NCBI GenBank assembly: GCA_003169975.1 | Contig: PNAA01000054.1 | Coordinates: forward strand, 1 to 64,000 | DNA from: Spartobacteria bacterium | Lineage (GTDB): Bacteria; Verrucomicrobiota; Verrucomicrobiia; Chthoniobacterales; UBA10450 | Length of the DNA: 64,000 nucleotides | Reading direction: 5' to 3' | Part shown: piece after piece, positions 28,474 to 38,020 of the stretch | Layout: each line of letters begins with the position of its first letter | How positions within the stretch are numbered: position 1 is the stretch's first letter | Made by a program: the position numbers and the translations under genes | The notes under the pieces: model-generated | Told to the model about the DNA's origin: nothing | Database searches by the model: none | The model's input: the letters and a program-made list of their open reading frames with translations, nothing else

Positions 28474-29881
28474 CGTAGCTACCGGCCTCGCGGCCTTGTT
28501 CCTTATCACACCCTGGGTGTCAGGAGGGCAGGAGCAGGTGGAAGTTCCTTCTCATCCGCTCACCCTCAGCGACTGCATCGCTCTCGCGCTCGATGAGAGC
28601 CCGCTCCTCGAAGCGAGTCGCCTTGATGTCGCCTCCGAGACCGAGGCAGCGCGCGCCGCCCGCGGCGAGGCTCTTCCGAAAATCACGGCCTCAGGAGACG
28701 CTCAGCTTTTCTCAGGAAGCCCGATCGGCAGATTCGCGATCGTTAACGCGGACCAAACGATCGTCGCAGTTCCCACGCCTACCCCTAATCCGAACAGACC
28801 GCCCAATCCTAACGTTAAAGGCAATTCTAGCCGCTCGGTCAGCGGTGCGGGCGTAGAAGCCTATGCCGCGCATTTATCTTACCCCCTCTTCCGGGATGGC
28901 AGCATCCTGGGCCTGAACACCGGGCCGGCTGAGGCGAGCAAGCTGGCTCGGAGAAGAAATCTGGCCTGGACCAGCCGCTTGCGACGCGAGGAAGTTATCG
29001 CGCGTATCACCGACGCGTTCATCACGACCGTCTCGGCGGAGAATCGGGCCGGATATGCGGAGCGACGTGTCAAACTATTGAATCAGCAGGTCGACATTAC
29101 ACAGGAACAGCAAAAACAAGGTCTGATGCTGCCCATCGATCTTAAACTGGCGCGGAGCCAACTCAGTGGCGCTAAGACTCTGTCCACGATCCTCCGACAA
29201 CAGGCAGTGGCCGGGAAAATCGAGCTATCCCGGGCCGTGGGCTTTGAGTCTCCGGACGACCTCCACCTTTCAAACTCCCTGCCCGAGCCGCCCGAGCCGC
29301 CGAGCGCCGAGAAGATACTCGACCGCTCGTCTCTGGCTGAACACCCGTCACTGCAAGTCCAAAAGGCCATCATCGATCAAGCCATGCAGGATTATCGTCT
29401 GGAGCGATTTCGTTTGTATCCTTCCGTGACTCTCCAGGGATCGGCGATTCATATCGACGACTTCGGTAATTCTGGCGCGGAGGTCTACAGCGGCGCGGTC
29501 GCGGTCGACGTTCCGATTTTCGATTTCGGCGCTCAGATGTCGACCACGCGGGCGAAGTTGGCCAAGTATCAGGCGGAAAAGGCGCGTTTAGGTTCCGTCG
29601 CGGATGATCTCACCTACGAGATCGTGACGATCTACCAAAGCATCTATGTTCTGAGTCACAACATCCTTTCACTCCAGCAAGAAGTCGCAAAAGCCGATCG
29701 GGATGTGCAGGTCATTGGTTCGCAGCAGCAGGCGGGAATTTCCCCTCCGCTGCTCGCCATCGAGAAGGAATTGCACCTGATCGCGAAACGGGATGACCTC
29801 GATGGTCTCGAGGTTCGGCGGCTTATGCTCTACGCAGCCCTGCAGAAAGCGGCAGGTGGCTCGTGGAAGTGGATTCAATGA
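28463..29881 (+). CDS. TolC-family outer-membrane channel protein
   Basis: 472 residues from a TTG start at 28463 behind GGAG. The N-terminal signal peptide is VATGLAALFLITPWVSGG. The outer-membrane efflux protein fold is seen from LTLSDCIALALDESPLLEASR to the second repeat LAEHPSLQVQKAIIDQAMQD. Long coiled-coil helices contain YAERRVKLLNQQVDITQEQQ and ILSLQQEVAKADRDVQV, and GAVAVDVPIFDFG marks the strand-helix border. It forms a trimeric tunnel across the outer membrane. With the adaptor at 27274 it could export polysaccharide or a modifying factor. Its stop overlaps the flippase start (ATGA). Confidence 0.9.
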   Translation: MKNSVATGLAALFLITPWVSGGQEQVEVPSHPLTLSDCIALALDESPLLEASRLDVASETEAARAARGEALPKITASGDAQLFSGSPIGRFAIVNADQTIVAVPTPTPNPNRPPNPNVKGNSSRSVSGAGVEAYAAHLSYPLFRDGSILGLNTGPAEASKLARRRNLAWTSRLRREEVIARITDAFITTVSAENRAGYAERRVKLLNQQVDITQEQQKQGLMLPIDLKLARSQLSGAKTLSTILRQQAVAGKIELSRAVGFESPDDLHLSNSLPEPPEPPSAEKILDRSSLAEHPSLQVQKAIIDQAMQDYRLERFRLYPSVTLQGSAIHIDDFGNSGAEVYSGAVAVDVPIFDFGAQMSTTRAKLAKYQAEKARLGSVADDLTYEIVTIYQSIYVLSHNILSLQQEVAKADRDVQVIGSQQQAGISPPLLAIEKELHLIAKRDDLDGLEVRRLMLYAALQKAAGGSWKWIQ

Positions 29882-31365
29882 AGCAATCTCAGCGGATCGT
29901 CAAGAACGCTGTTGTTGGGGTCGCGGCTGGGGTCATCGGTGGACTGGTCTACCTCGCCACGACGATTGCCATTGCCCGCAACGGCCACGTTAGCCTGGCG
30001 GAATTCGGCGAATATCAGTGGGTCCTTGCCTTTGCGATGATTGCTCAACTCGTGGCGGACTCCGGTCTGCCGCGAATGATGATTCGAGAAATCGCCAAGG
30101 ATCCGGAGTGTGTAGGGAGCATCACCGGAGCCTCCGCGGGGTTAATCTGGGTGATCTCTCTCATCGTTTGTTTCCTGGTGGGAGTTATCGCGATCTTTTT
30201 GCCCTACCGCGTCGATGTGAAGATCGCGCTGGTGCTCATGACTTTTGCGACGCTGGCCACTTTTCACAGCGCTGGCTACAGTGCGGTGCTGCGTGCTTTC
30301 GAGGACAACGAACTAAACTATCTCGGTTTTATTCTGCAGAAGATTCTCCTGCTGGTTTTCATCCTGGTGATGCTTCACTTCAGGACCGGGTTGATCGGCT
30401 TTGTCGTTGCTCACCTCGTTTCCAATGTGCTGCTGTGGAACTTTTATCACCTCCTTGTCTCCCGCTTCTACACCAAGATTAAGCTGCGAGTCGACCTGCC
30501 GCTCTGGAAGGAACTTTTCTTTTCCGCCATTCCAATGGGCGGGGGTGTCATGCTCCGACAGCTGGCGATGCAGATCGACGTCTTCGTTCTCGGGTTAATG
30601 ACTAACATGAGCACGGTCGGTCTATTCAGCGGGCCTTACCGCCTCAGTTGGTCTTTGCGCACCATCCCGCAGACACTCTCCCTCCCGCTTTACCCGCTCT
30701 ATTCTCGCACCGCGCACTTTACACCTTCACGTTTTGGTGAGGTTTACCGTCAGAGCCTGAAATTTTTCACTCTCATCAGCGTTCCGTTTGCGACCTTCTT
30801 TGTTGCCTGGTCGAAACCGGTCCTGACCCTGGCTCTCGGCGCAAGGTTCCTGCCGGCGCTTCCTGCCATGCAGTTGCTTGGCCTCGGGCTGATCCCGTTC
30901 TTCATGTCGACCATTTTTCAATACCTGTTTGCCGCTCTCGACGCGCAGAAGGGGTTTTTCGTAAGCACGATGATAGGGTCGGCCGTTCGAGTCGTTCTCC
31001 TCGTAACTTTGATCCCACCATTCCACTTTGTCGGGCCGGCAATTGCCTTTGTCATTGCCGAGACGCTTACCGTAGGAATCTGGATCTTCCAGCTGCATAA
31101 GCTCGGATACCCGGCGCACATCATGAAACTGCTGTGGCGTCCGATTGCTGCCGGAATGGTCATGACAGTGATTCTTTATCTCCTGCTTGATTCGCCGTTG
31201 ATCTGGCAAATCGCCGGCGCGTTGCTCTCGCTCGTTAGTTATGGAGCCGTGCTTTTTGCTCTCCGCACTTTTTCCAGCGAAGAAATCCATCAGGCCCGGG
31301 AAGGAATATCTTTCGTTTCACCCTTCGTCGCATCCTGGGCGAAAAAACTGAGGCGCGATTCGTGA
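29878..31365 (+). CDS. Wzx-type polysaccharide flippase (MOP superfamily)
   Basis: 495 residues from ATG 29878, which overlaps the TolC-like stop. About 12-14 hydrophobic segments. The N-terminus has the family pattern NAVVGVAAGVIGGLVYLATT followed by GEFGEYQWVLAFAMIAQLV-like residues and GLPRMMIREIA. Charged residues within membrane segments (R/D/E) fit lipid-linked glycan translocation across the inner membrane. The C-terminal half includes FVGPAIAFVIAETLTVG. It supplies the export step for lipid-linked repeat units. A Wzy polymerase is not obvious, although the membrane TPR protein that follows could include such a function. Confidence 0.9.
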   Translation: MKQSQRIVKNAVVGVAAGVIGGLVYLATTIAIARNGHVSLAEFGEYQWVLAFAMIAQLVADSGLPRMMIREIAKDPECVGSITGASAGLIWVISLIVCFLVGVIAIFLPYRVDVKIALVLMTFATLATFHSAGYSAVLRAFEDNELNYLGFILQKILLLVFILVMLHFRTGLIGFVVAHLVSNVLLWNFYHLLVSRFYTKIKLRVDLPLWKELFFSAIPMGGGVMLRQLAMQIDVFVLGLMTNMSTVGLFSGPYRLSWSLRTIPQTLSLPLYPLYSRTAHFTPSRFGEVYRQSLKFFTLISVPFATFFVAWSKPVLTLALGARFLPALPAMQLLGLGLIPFFMSTIFQYLFAALDAQKGFFVSTMIGSAVRVVLLVTLIPPFHFVGPAIAFVIAETLTVGIWIFQLHKLGYPAHIMKLLWRPIAAGMVMTVILYLLLDSPLIWQIAGALLSLVSYGAVLFALRTFSSEEIHQAREGISFVSPFVASWAKKLRRDS

Positions 31366-32747
31366 ACGTCTCTAACGCTATCGGATCGCCACCATTATCG
31401 GCCCGCGCCCAAGCCGCCGTCGCTTGGATTGCCTTATATTTAAAATGGGAGAAGCGCCTGCTGTCTTGGGCGGAGACCCTGGCCGAGTTCTGGGCCGATT
31501 ATTGGTTGCTGATTTCGGGCAGTTTTTTGGTTGTCGTTTCGCTCGTTCTCAAGTGGGTCCAGGTTCCCTTTAGTAATAGTTTGACCGGCCTGAGACTGTC
31601 CATGCTCCATGATCCTGGTGTCATGGCCCACATCACACCCTTCTCCGCCGGAGCTCTTGGTCTCCTGCTCCTCGTCGTGGGCATAGTCACTTTGTCCAGA
31701 TTTCCCGTTGTGCTTAGCCTTGCCGCGGCCTTTCTCCTCACGCTTTGGGCGATTGTCCCTGCACAACTCGCTTTTCGGCAGCCCTCGGTGCTTCGACGTT
31801 TGACCGATGAATTGGCGGCCATGCCGGATCTGAATGTTTTTACCAGGGATAACCTCTCGCAAAACTATGGCACGCCGGAATTGACTCCGAAACGGCTCGT
31901 CGTCTACAGCGCGTGGGGCCGATTGAACGCCGCTTATTCCTTTCTCCGCCTGGGATGGTATTGTTTTGGGATCGGCTCCGTTTTGGTCGGCGTCTACGCG
32001 GTGCGCCGGTCGCCCGGCGACCGGTGGCCGCTGTGTGCGACGTTTTACTGTCTACCGATCGCGGCCGTTCTTATTATCTCCACCCCTGCGATGATTGGCC
32101 AGCATTACTACAGTCATGGCATTTTGGCCAAAACGCAAGGGCGCAATCAGGAAGCGATTGATGACTTTCGCACGGCGATGCGTTGGGATGGATGGCACGC
32201 CGAGGATATCTATCTTTACGCTACCGTGGGTCAACTCCAGAAAGACGCCGGAATCTCTTTCAATTCACCGGAACGCCACATCGCCCGCGCGGTGGAACTG
32301 AGCGACGCGAGCGAATACGAGCAAGCCATTTTTGAGTTCAGCCAGGCAGGCGAAGCACCTGGCATGGTCGGTGAGACCGCGCGGCAGGAGGCCGCCAGGA
32401 CCAGGATGACCCTCGGCCTCGCTCTCTACCATGGAGGTGGAATCGGGGCCGCCGTGACCAACTGGGAATTGGCCTTGGCGGAAGATCCGTCGCAGATTTA
32501 TCCGCTGTTTTTTCTTGCCCGCGGCTACTACGACCTGGGCCGTTATCCTGCTGGAATTGCTACCGCGGAGCGTTTGGCCAAGCTGATCAGCACCCATTCC
32601 TTCGTCCTCGCGAATGTTTATTCGATCGCGGGTGACTGTTATGCAAAATTAGGCGACAATGATTCTGCCCGTCGTTATTATAATCTCTCCCTGACGGCTG
32701 ATCCGATTTTGAATTATTGGGCCGAGACGGGCTTGGTAGGGTATTAG
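31362..32747 (+). CDS. Membrane protein with C-terminal TPR repeats (copy 1)
   Basis: 461 residues from a GTG start overlapping the flippase stop. Four to five membrane segments lie at about residues 42-62, 88-135 and 180-240 (LLISGSFLVVVSLVLKWV, LGLLLLVVGIVTL, YCFGIGSVLVGVYAV). A conserved loop contains FRQPSVLRRLTDE and QNYGTPE. From about residue 245 TPR-like helices follow: ILAKTQGRNQEAIDDFRTAM, EYEQAIFEFSQAG, LARGYYDLGRYPAGIATAE and AKLGDNDSARRYYNLSL. A clear paralogue of the protein at 54528-55772. It probably organises a glycan assembly complex; the family is not named to my knowledge. The next gene starts two bases after its stop. Confidence 0.75.
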   Translation: MNVSNAIGSPPLSARAQAAVAWIALYLKWEKRLLSWAETLAEFWADYWLLISGSFLVVVSLVLKWVQVPFSNSLTGLRLSMLHDPGVMAHITPFSAGALGLLLLVVGIVTLSRFPVVLSLAAAFLLTLWAIVPAQLAFRQPSVLRRLTDELAAMPDLNVFTRDNLSQNYGTPELTPKRLVVYSAWGRLNAAYSFLRLGWYCFGIGSVLVGVYAVRRSPGDRWPLCATFYCLPIAAVLIISTPAMIGQHYYSHGILAKTQGRNQEAIDDFRTAMRWDGWHAEDIYLYATVGQLQKDAGISFNSPERHIARAVELSDASEYEQAIFEFSQAGEAPGMVGETARQEAARTRMTLGLALYHGGGIGAAVTNWELALAEDPSQIYPLFFLARGYYDLGRYPAGIATAERLAKLISTHSFVLANVYSIAGDCYAKLGDNDSARRYYNLSLTADPILNYWAETGLVGY

Positions 32748-32749
32748 TT

Positions 32750-35700
32750 ATGGAGCAATCTTCGTCTCATTCTCTGCGCTGGCCATGGGTCCTGGTCGTC
32801 GCCTGCGGGCTTCTCCTCGGTTACTATGTCCTTCAGACTTACGACACGCCGCTCCATCGTCAGTATCAGCTCGACTTCGGCAAGGCGCAATGGATTGAAC
32901 CGGCGGAGTCTTTTGCGCCCATCGCCTATTTTCGGAAAGAGGTCTATCTCAACGCTCTCCCGAAACAGGCTTGGATACAGATTGCGGCCTCCGACAATTT
33001 CGGCCTCATCGTTAATGGACATACCGTGGGCAATCTCGGTTCCGAAAAGACGTATGAGACCGGCATCTATGATTTTAAGAGAGCCCTCAAGGTGGGAACC
33101 AATGTCATCGCCGTTTCCATCTCGCGCACTTCCTACCCAGGCACCGCGCAGTTGCTCTTGAGCGGACAAATTACGGAGTCCGGCGGCAACGTCAGCACGA
33201 TTCTATCGGACCAGAGTTGGAGAGTAAGCAACCGAAAGGGGATCGTGCCGGGCTCGGAAGAGTGGGACTCCGTTCACGTGGAGGACGAAGTGTGGCCAAG
33301 GGCACATCTCTCTGAGCTGAACCGGAAGGCTCCGCCTCTCCGCTGGGTGGACACCGATCCGCGCCTCCTGCGGCTCCCGGTTATCGGATATTGGATCATG
33401 GCGGAAAATGCCGCGCGGCAGGCGGTTTTCTCGACGACCATCAGAGCCGACCGTTCGAAACAGGAAACCTGGATCCAAGTCGCGAGCTCCGGCGACCTGG
33501 ATTTATCGGTTAACGGCCATATCATTACAGCCTCGACGGAAATCCCCGTGGGCGGAAAGAAACTCCCCCACCTCGCCACCGCAGAACCTACACCGAGGGA
33601 GGTCAATAAAGCTGGAGGTGTTATCAACCCGACGCAATCGTCGTCTCCCCAAAAGGGTAATCCGTTCCAAACGGAAACTCTGGCTGCCTACGATATCAGC
33701 TATTGGATTGAGAAGGGTCAAAATGTCATCGTTGCTGCCGTTCGAAGCGAACACATTCCCGCAAGCTTTCTTGCCAATGGCTATTTGGTCAACAAGGATA
33801 ACTCGATCTCGCGGTTCGCCAGCAATAGCGCGTGGCGAGTGGGCGACCGGCCCGGGGCCAATTCATCCGCGGTGCAGCGCACCGTTCAAACTGGTCCAGA
33901 TGGAGTCGCTCCCTGGGGCTACCTGCCACAGGAGCTGGCCCGGCCTCTCGACCGTTCGGGCTTTGCGACGTTTTTTAAGTCCTGTTTGGTCGTCGTCTTG
34001 ACGCTCGCCGCCGTCATCGGTCTTTGGCTGGTCGTCTCGGCGATCGTTTCCTCGGTCCGCCGTGAACCGCTCACCGCTTCGTTATCGCGCGACGCCTTGT
34101 TGCACGGGCCCATCGCGGTGGGACTTCTTCTCTTGCTCCTTCCAAATTACGATCCCCGCTTTCCCGATGGGTGGTCATTCCAGCCACAATTTGTCGTCGG
34201 CGCGTTCGCGGTTCTCCTTCTCGTTCGTCTGCTCTACTTGGCGGTTGATTCACGGACGCCCGCCGCCACACGATCCGCCCTGGCAAAGGCAAACGCCGGA
34301 GCGCGTTGGGAGAGTCTTAAGTCTGCATCGAGGAACGTCGTCACAACCAAGCTGCGCCTCCCTCAGCTATTTGAGATTCCTTTTCGGCAGTTGCTACCCT
34401 ACCTGCTTTTGATTCTGATCATGTTTCTGGGGCTCGGACTGCGCTATCATAACCTCGGCGACATGTCGTTCGATCACGACGAGATGGGCTTGGTTGCGAA
34501 GTCGAAGGGCATTTACAAGCTGGGCTTTCCCTATACGGCGTTCGCGAGCGAAGTCCGCTGGATAACAACCTACGAGGCAGTGCCCTACCCCCTCGCATTG
34601 TCCGGTCTGTTTTTTGGTTACTCAGAGTGGTCCATGCGATTGCCGGCCTGCATTATGGGCACTCTTAGCATTGGCGTCATCGCCCTCATGGGGCGCCGTC
34701 TCTTCGATTGGCGGACCGGGCTATTTACGGCCCTCATTTACGCCTGTATGCCCCTCAACATTCGTTGGGCGCAAAACGCCTTTTACCTCAGCCAGTGCCA
34801 GCTTATGACACTGGTAACATGCTGGTTCTTCTACGAAGCCATACGAATTCGCCCGTTTCACCGAAAATTCCTGACGGCCGCGGCGGTCGCCTTTTGCTGT
34901 TCCTATCTTTCATGGGAAGGCACCGGCTTTCTCCTCCCGGCCTTTGGCATGGGTCTTCTCGTCGTCCGCTGGGGACAATGGTGGTGGCTGAAGGAGTTTC
35001 ATCTTTATCGTTGCCTGTTTTTCATGGGGGCCGTGGTCGTCGCTCAATATTGCTCCCGCCTGCTTGCCGGCGTCCCTTATCTCAATGTGGGTTCCGGTAT
35101 ATCCAATCTGACTGGACCGTCGCTCTTCTTCCTCGCGCCCGGCTATCAGCCGATGTTCTACGTCGACAAGCTGCTCCTCTCCGAGAACCACGTCTTTTTT
35201 ACCCTGATGATTCTCGTCGGTTTGCCTTTTTGTTGGAAACATCTTGGCTTCCGCTACGTGATTGTGCTTTTGACGACCCTTTTTATTCTCCATACCAATT
35301 TTCTCGCGGCCTTGTCTCCTCGCTACTGCTACTACTATCAACCATTTGTCTTAATGGGTGGAATCGCCGCGGCGGTCATGCTTTACGACAAAGTCCTGGC
35401 GGTTGCGCTCCGGAGCGGAAACTCCCTCGTAGCGCGTTTTGCCGCCCACGCCACAGGCGTCGCACTTTTGGCCCTGCTATTTGTTCAAAGTAACGAGTCG
35501 GTTTTGCAGGAATACGAGTTGTCCAGCGTCCCTGACACTCCCGAGATGATGACGCGCATGAATACCTACCGCTATGACTACCGTGGCGTAGCCCATTACG
35601 TGACAAGCCACGCTCGACCAGGCGATGTCATTTTCCCCGGTATCCCTCACGTTTTCAAGTTTTATGCCGGATTCCCCGGCGACTATTTTTTGGACACTCT

Positions 35701-36001
35701 TTACAGCTCAAAGGTGCCGTACGACCCAACTCTCAGTGAACCGAAATTCGCTGACAAGTTTGGCGAATTGCCGGTGGTCCGCGATGTGACTGAGTTGAAG
35801 GAAGTCGTTCACCGCTCCGGGCGGGCCTGGATCGTTTTCGCCCCCTATGCGACGTTCGAAAAGTTCAACAGCCCCGCTGCGTTGGACTTTATTCACGAAT
35901 ATTCCAAGATTGAGTTTGAGAGCTACCGCGTGAAAGTCCTGCTGATTGAAGGCGCCCAACCCGGCTCGACCGTGGCCCGGACGATTCAAACCGCCGAGTA
36001 A
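32750..36001 (+). CDS. GT39-type membrane glycosyltransferase with two N-terminal beta-sandwich domains
   Basis: 1083 residues from ATG 32750. After one membrane anchor (WVLVVACGLLLGYYVL) come two similar extracytoplasmic domains of about 170-200 residues each. Both have the galactose-binding/rhamnosidase-N-type pattern: YFRKEVYL, WIQIAASDNFGLIVNGHTVG, GTNVIAVSI and LSDQSWRVSN in the first; WIQVASSGDLDLSVNGH, GQNVIVAAVRSE and ASNSAWRVGDR in the second. From about residue 410 a polytopic GT39/PMT-like domain follows, with the acidic catalytic loop MSFDHDEMGLVAKSKG and YSEWSMRLPACIMG. It probably transfers a polyprenyl-phosphate sugar in the periplasm, with the beta-sandwiches binding the acceptor glycan. 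Its 3' end overlaps the convergent sulfotransferase by 16 bases. Confidence 0.85.
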   Translation: MEQSSSHSLRWPWVLVVACGLLLGYYVLQTYDTPLHRQYQLDFGKAQWIEPAESFAPIAYFRKEVYLNALPKQAWIQIAASDNFGLIVNGHTVGNLGSEKTYETGIYDFKRALKVGTNVIAVSISRTSYPGTAQLLLSGQITESGGNVSTILSDQSWRVSNRKGIVPGSEEWDSVHVEDEVWPRAHLSELNRKAPPLRWVDTDPRLLRLPVIGYWIMAENAARQAVFSTTIRADRSKQETWIQVASSGDLDLSVNGHIITASTEIPVGGKKLPHLATAEPTPREVNKAGGVINPTQSSSPQKGNPFQTETLAAYDISYWIEKGQNVIVAAVRSEHIPASFLANGYLVNKDNSISRFASNSAWRVGDRPGANSSAVQRTVQTGPDGVAPWGYLPQELARPLDRSGFATFFKSCLVVVLTLAAVIGLWLVVSAIVSSVRREPLTASLSRDALLHGPIAVGLLLLLLPNYDPRFPDGWSFQPQFVVGAFAVLLLVRLLYLAVDSRTPAATRSALAKANAGARWESLKSASRNVVTTKLRLPQLFEIPFRQLLPYLLLILIMFLGLGLRYHNLGDMSFDHDEMGLVAKSKGIYKLGFPYTAFASEVRWITTYEAVPYPLALSGLFFGYSEWSMRLPACIMGTLSIGVIALMGRRLFDWRTGLFTALIYACMPLNIRWAQNAFYLSQCQLMTLVTCWFFYEAIRIRPFHRKFLTAAAVAFCCSYLSWEGTGFLLPAFGMGLLVVRWGQWWWLKEFHLYRCLFFMGAVVVAQYCSRLLAGVPYLNVGSGISNLTGPSLFFLAPGYQPMFYVDKLLLSENHVFFTLMILVGLPFCWKHLGFRYVIVLLTTLFILHTNFLAALSPRYCYYYQPFVLMGGIAAAVMLYDKVLAVALRSGNSLVARFAAHATGVALLALLFVQSNESVLQEYELSSVPDTPEMMTRMNTYRYDYRGVAHYVTSHARPGDVIFPGIPHVFKFYAGFPGDYFLDTLYSSKVPYDPTLSEPKFADKFGELPVVRDVTELKEVVHRSGRAWIVFAPYATFEKFNSPAALDFIHEYSKIEFESYRVKVLLIEGAQPGSTVARTIQTAE

Positions 36002-36897
36002 GCGCGGTTGATCGCTTTCCGCGCCGCGGCCCGGAGTGAGAAAATCGTTGCTCCGAGCGAACCCTGGGAACGCGCCCGCGCCGCTTTCAGGTCTTGGGCA
36101 ATTCGGTTCACTTCCGGACGCTGCTTATCCACAGCTTCCTCAAACAACTCTGCGGCGTGTTGATAAAGAGCAACGTCGAAGGAGTTGCTTCCTTTGATCA
36201 AATCCAGGGTGGACTGAGGAAGGTCTCCTTGCTTCGGGCGGGAACGCGTCACGTTGAAACTGGAGTAGGACTTTAGCTCCCAGCCGAAGCGCAGCTTCAT
36301 TAAGGCGAGGCTTTCCTCAAAACGTTCCGATAGGCCAACGACACTGAAATGGTGACTCAGGTTATGCTTGGCATTTTCGAAGATCTCGGGGGTGCAAGGA
36401 GCATTATAATCTGCTCCCGCCACAATCTTGCATTGAACATTGTCTCTTCGGGAACGTTCCACAAACTGTTCGATGGTCCATTTCTCCCGGCGAAGTTTCC
36501 AGTAGAACGGGTGCAGCTTGTAGCTGCGCATAAAGTAGAACGCCGAAAGCACCCGCTCGACGGGGTCGCGCAGGACGGTGATGTAGGTAGCGGGCTGGGG
36601 CAGAACTTCATGCAGCCCAAACAACATATGTCCTTTGAACATGCGTGTCTGCCGCAAGCGGCGCGGCGGGAGCTTGCGCAAATGCGCCGCCGACCACTCG
36701 AAAAGCACGGGGTCCACAGAATACATTTCTGAAAGTCGATATTCCCACTCAATCAAGCGATTGAGCGTGGTCCCGGCCGTCTTTGGCAAGTGGAGAAAGA
36801 TGACCGCCTCACCGGCCCTGGCTGCGGGGACGGCAGAACCAGCCGCTGACTGACCAAATTCCCTGGCTTGCACCGAATCTGTTGGATGAGCGCTCAT
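35986..36897 (-). CDS. Sulfotransferase family protein (copy 1)
   Basis: 303 residues. The 5'-phosphosulfate-binding loop is FLHLPKTAGTTLNRLIEWEY (about 34-53) and the 3'-phosphate site is YITVLRDPVERVLSAFYFMR (about 104-123). Both are classic PAPS-binding motifs of the heparan-sulfate-2-O-sulfotransferase-like group. The motif FSVVGLSERFEESLALM is also typical. It would transfer sulfate from PAPS to a sugar hydroxyl, probably on the glycan made by this locus. It overlaps the upstream glycoside-hydrolase-like gene by four bases (ATGA). A diverged paralogue starts the same minus-strand operon at 39786. Confidence 0.9.
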   Translation of the reverse strand: MSAHPTDSVQAREFGQSAAGSAVPAARAGEAVIFLHLPKTAGTTLNRLIEWEYRLSEMYSVDPVLFEWSAAHLRKLPPRRLRQTRMFKGHMLFGLHEVLPQPATYITVLRDPVERVLSAFYFMRSYKLHPFYWKLRREKWTIEQFVERSRRDNVQCKIVAGADYNAPCTPEIFENAKHNLSHHFSVVGLSERFEESLALMKLRFGWELKSYSSFNVTRSRPKQGDLPQSTLDLIKGSNSFDVALYQHAAELFEEAVDKQRPEVNRIAQDLKAARARSQGSLGATIFSLRAAARKAINRAYSAV

Positions 36898-38003
36898 CGT
36901 TGCTGGCGGTACTTCCCTTCTGAGATCAGTTTCTTTTTGTAAGCATCATAGCCCAGACTTTTCGCTTCCTGCCAAATCCTGGAGACAGCGCCGGTTGTCT
37001 CAACGCTAAAGCCATCGCCGTGCCAAAGCTCCCAGTATTCACCGCCCGCGTGGACCACGTTGAGCGCCGCCATCTCGATCGAGCCCATTCTTTCGTTCTC
37101 GGGGGATAGGCCGGCCAGGCTTTGAAATCCGTGATGCGCTCGATCGCGATACTTCTGCACGAGATCGTACGACAACATACCAGTGTCCTCTTTGCGGCCG
37201 GTCAGTTGACAATTTTGAATGCTAAAGCGTTCTGAATATCTGCTCAGTCCAGCGTCGATAACGCGCTCGCAGAAGCTTGACGGCAGATCCAGAACCTTGG
37301 ATACGTGCAGAGAGATCTCCTGTTTGGGAAAAGCCGTGCCCCAAACGTCGATAAACTTCTTATAGGTCTCGAGTAGCCTGGCGTCGTACTCCCCCAGCGC
37401 CTGCCATCGTAAACGGTCTTGAGGGGTTTTGGGCAAATGCATTTCCGCACTCAAGGCATTAGCGCAAGTGAGGACGACGCTAACACAAAGAGGGTCGCCG
37501 GCATAATGTTCGCCGAGCTGCTGAATGACGCGTGAGAAATCACGCTGATAAACAGGATCCCACGGGATCGGGAGCTTAACCGTTTCGCCAAAATTAGGAC
37601 GATGCGGATTATTCACCTTGGTCTCGAATGGCCGCGCGCCATCGGCATACACAAACGATGGCGTATAAACTCCAGGTTTTAGACAGAGCTGGTACTTCAT
37701 ACCAATGCTGTGAAACACCGCCACTGTCTTGTCAATCGCGCTAAAGTCGGGCTTTCCCGGCTGCTTCTCGATTTGATCCCAAGGTATATGGAGACAAACT
37801 CCCGACAGGTTAGGATTGGCTCGCACCTGGGCAGAAAATTCAGCAAACGTCGCGGCATCCTTAGGGAGCTTCTGCGTGACCCAGAGCCCGGTCCGGAGCG
37901 CTGGCCCGCTAGCGGCGAGTAGCGGCGAGCGAAGTGTGAATAACGTGATAGCCGCTACGGCAAGCGAAATCTGAGGGGCGAACAATCTGTAACGCGGATG
38001 CAT
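36894..38003 (-). CDS. Secreted glycoside-hydrolase-like TIM-barrel protein
   Basis: 369 residues with a signal peptide (ISLAVAAITLFTLRSPLLAA). The body reads like a (beta/alpha)8 hydrolase: GLWVTQKLPKDAATFAEF, SGVCLHIPWDQIEKQPGKPDF (compare the W..E/Q.. strand of GH5/GH42-like barrels), VAVFHSIGMKYQLCLKPG, VVLTCANALSAEMHLPKTP where a catalytic acid would be expected, and ALNVVHAGGEYWELWHGD near the end with another candidate Glu. I cannot assign a GH family. Location between two sulfotransferase genes suggests trimming or turnover of the glycan in the periplasm. Its stop overlaps the sulfotransferase start. Confidence 0.6.
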   Translation of the reverse strand: MHPRYRLFAPQISLAVAAITLFTLRSPLLAASGPALRTGLWVTQKLPKDAATFAEFSAQVRANPNLSGVCLHIPWDQIEKQPGKPDFSAIDKTVAVFHSIGMKYQLCLKPGVYTPSFVYADGARPFETKVNNPHRPNFGETVKLPIPWDPVYQRDFSRVIQQLGEHYAGDPLCVSVVLTCANALSAEMHLPKTPQDRLRWQALGEYDARLLETYKKFIDVWGTAFPKQEISLHVSKVLDLPSSFCERVIDAGLSRYSERFSIQNCQLTGRKEDTGMLSYDLVQKYRDRAHHGFQSLAGLSPENERMGSIEMAALNVVHAGGEYWELWHGDGFSVETTGAVSRIWQEAKSLGYDAYKKKLISEGKYRQQR

Positions 38004-38020
38004 CGGCGATGACGCTACCT

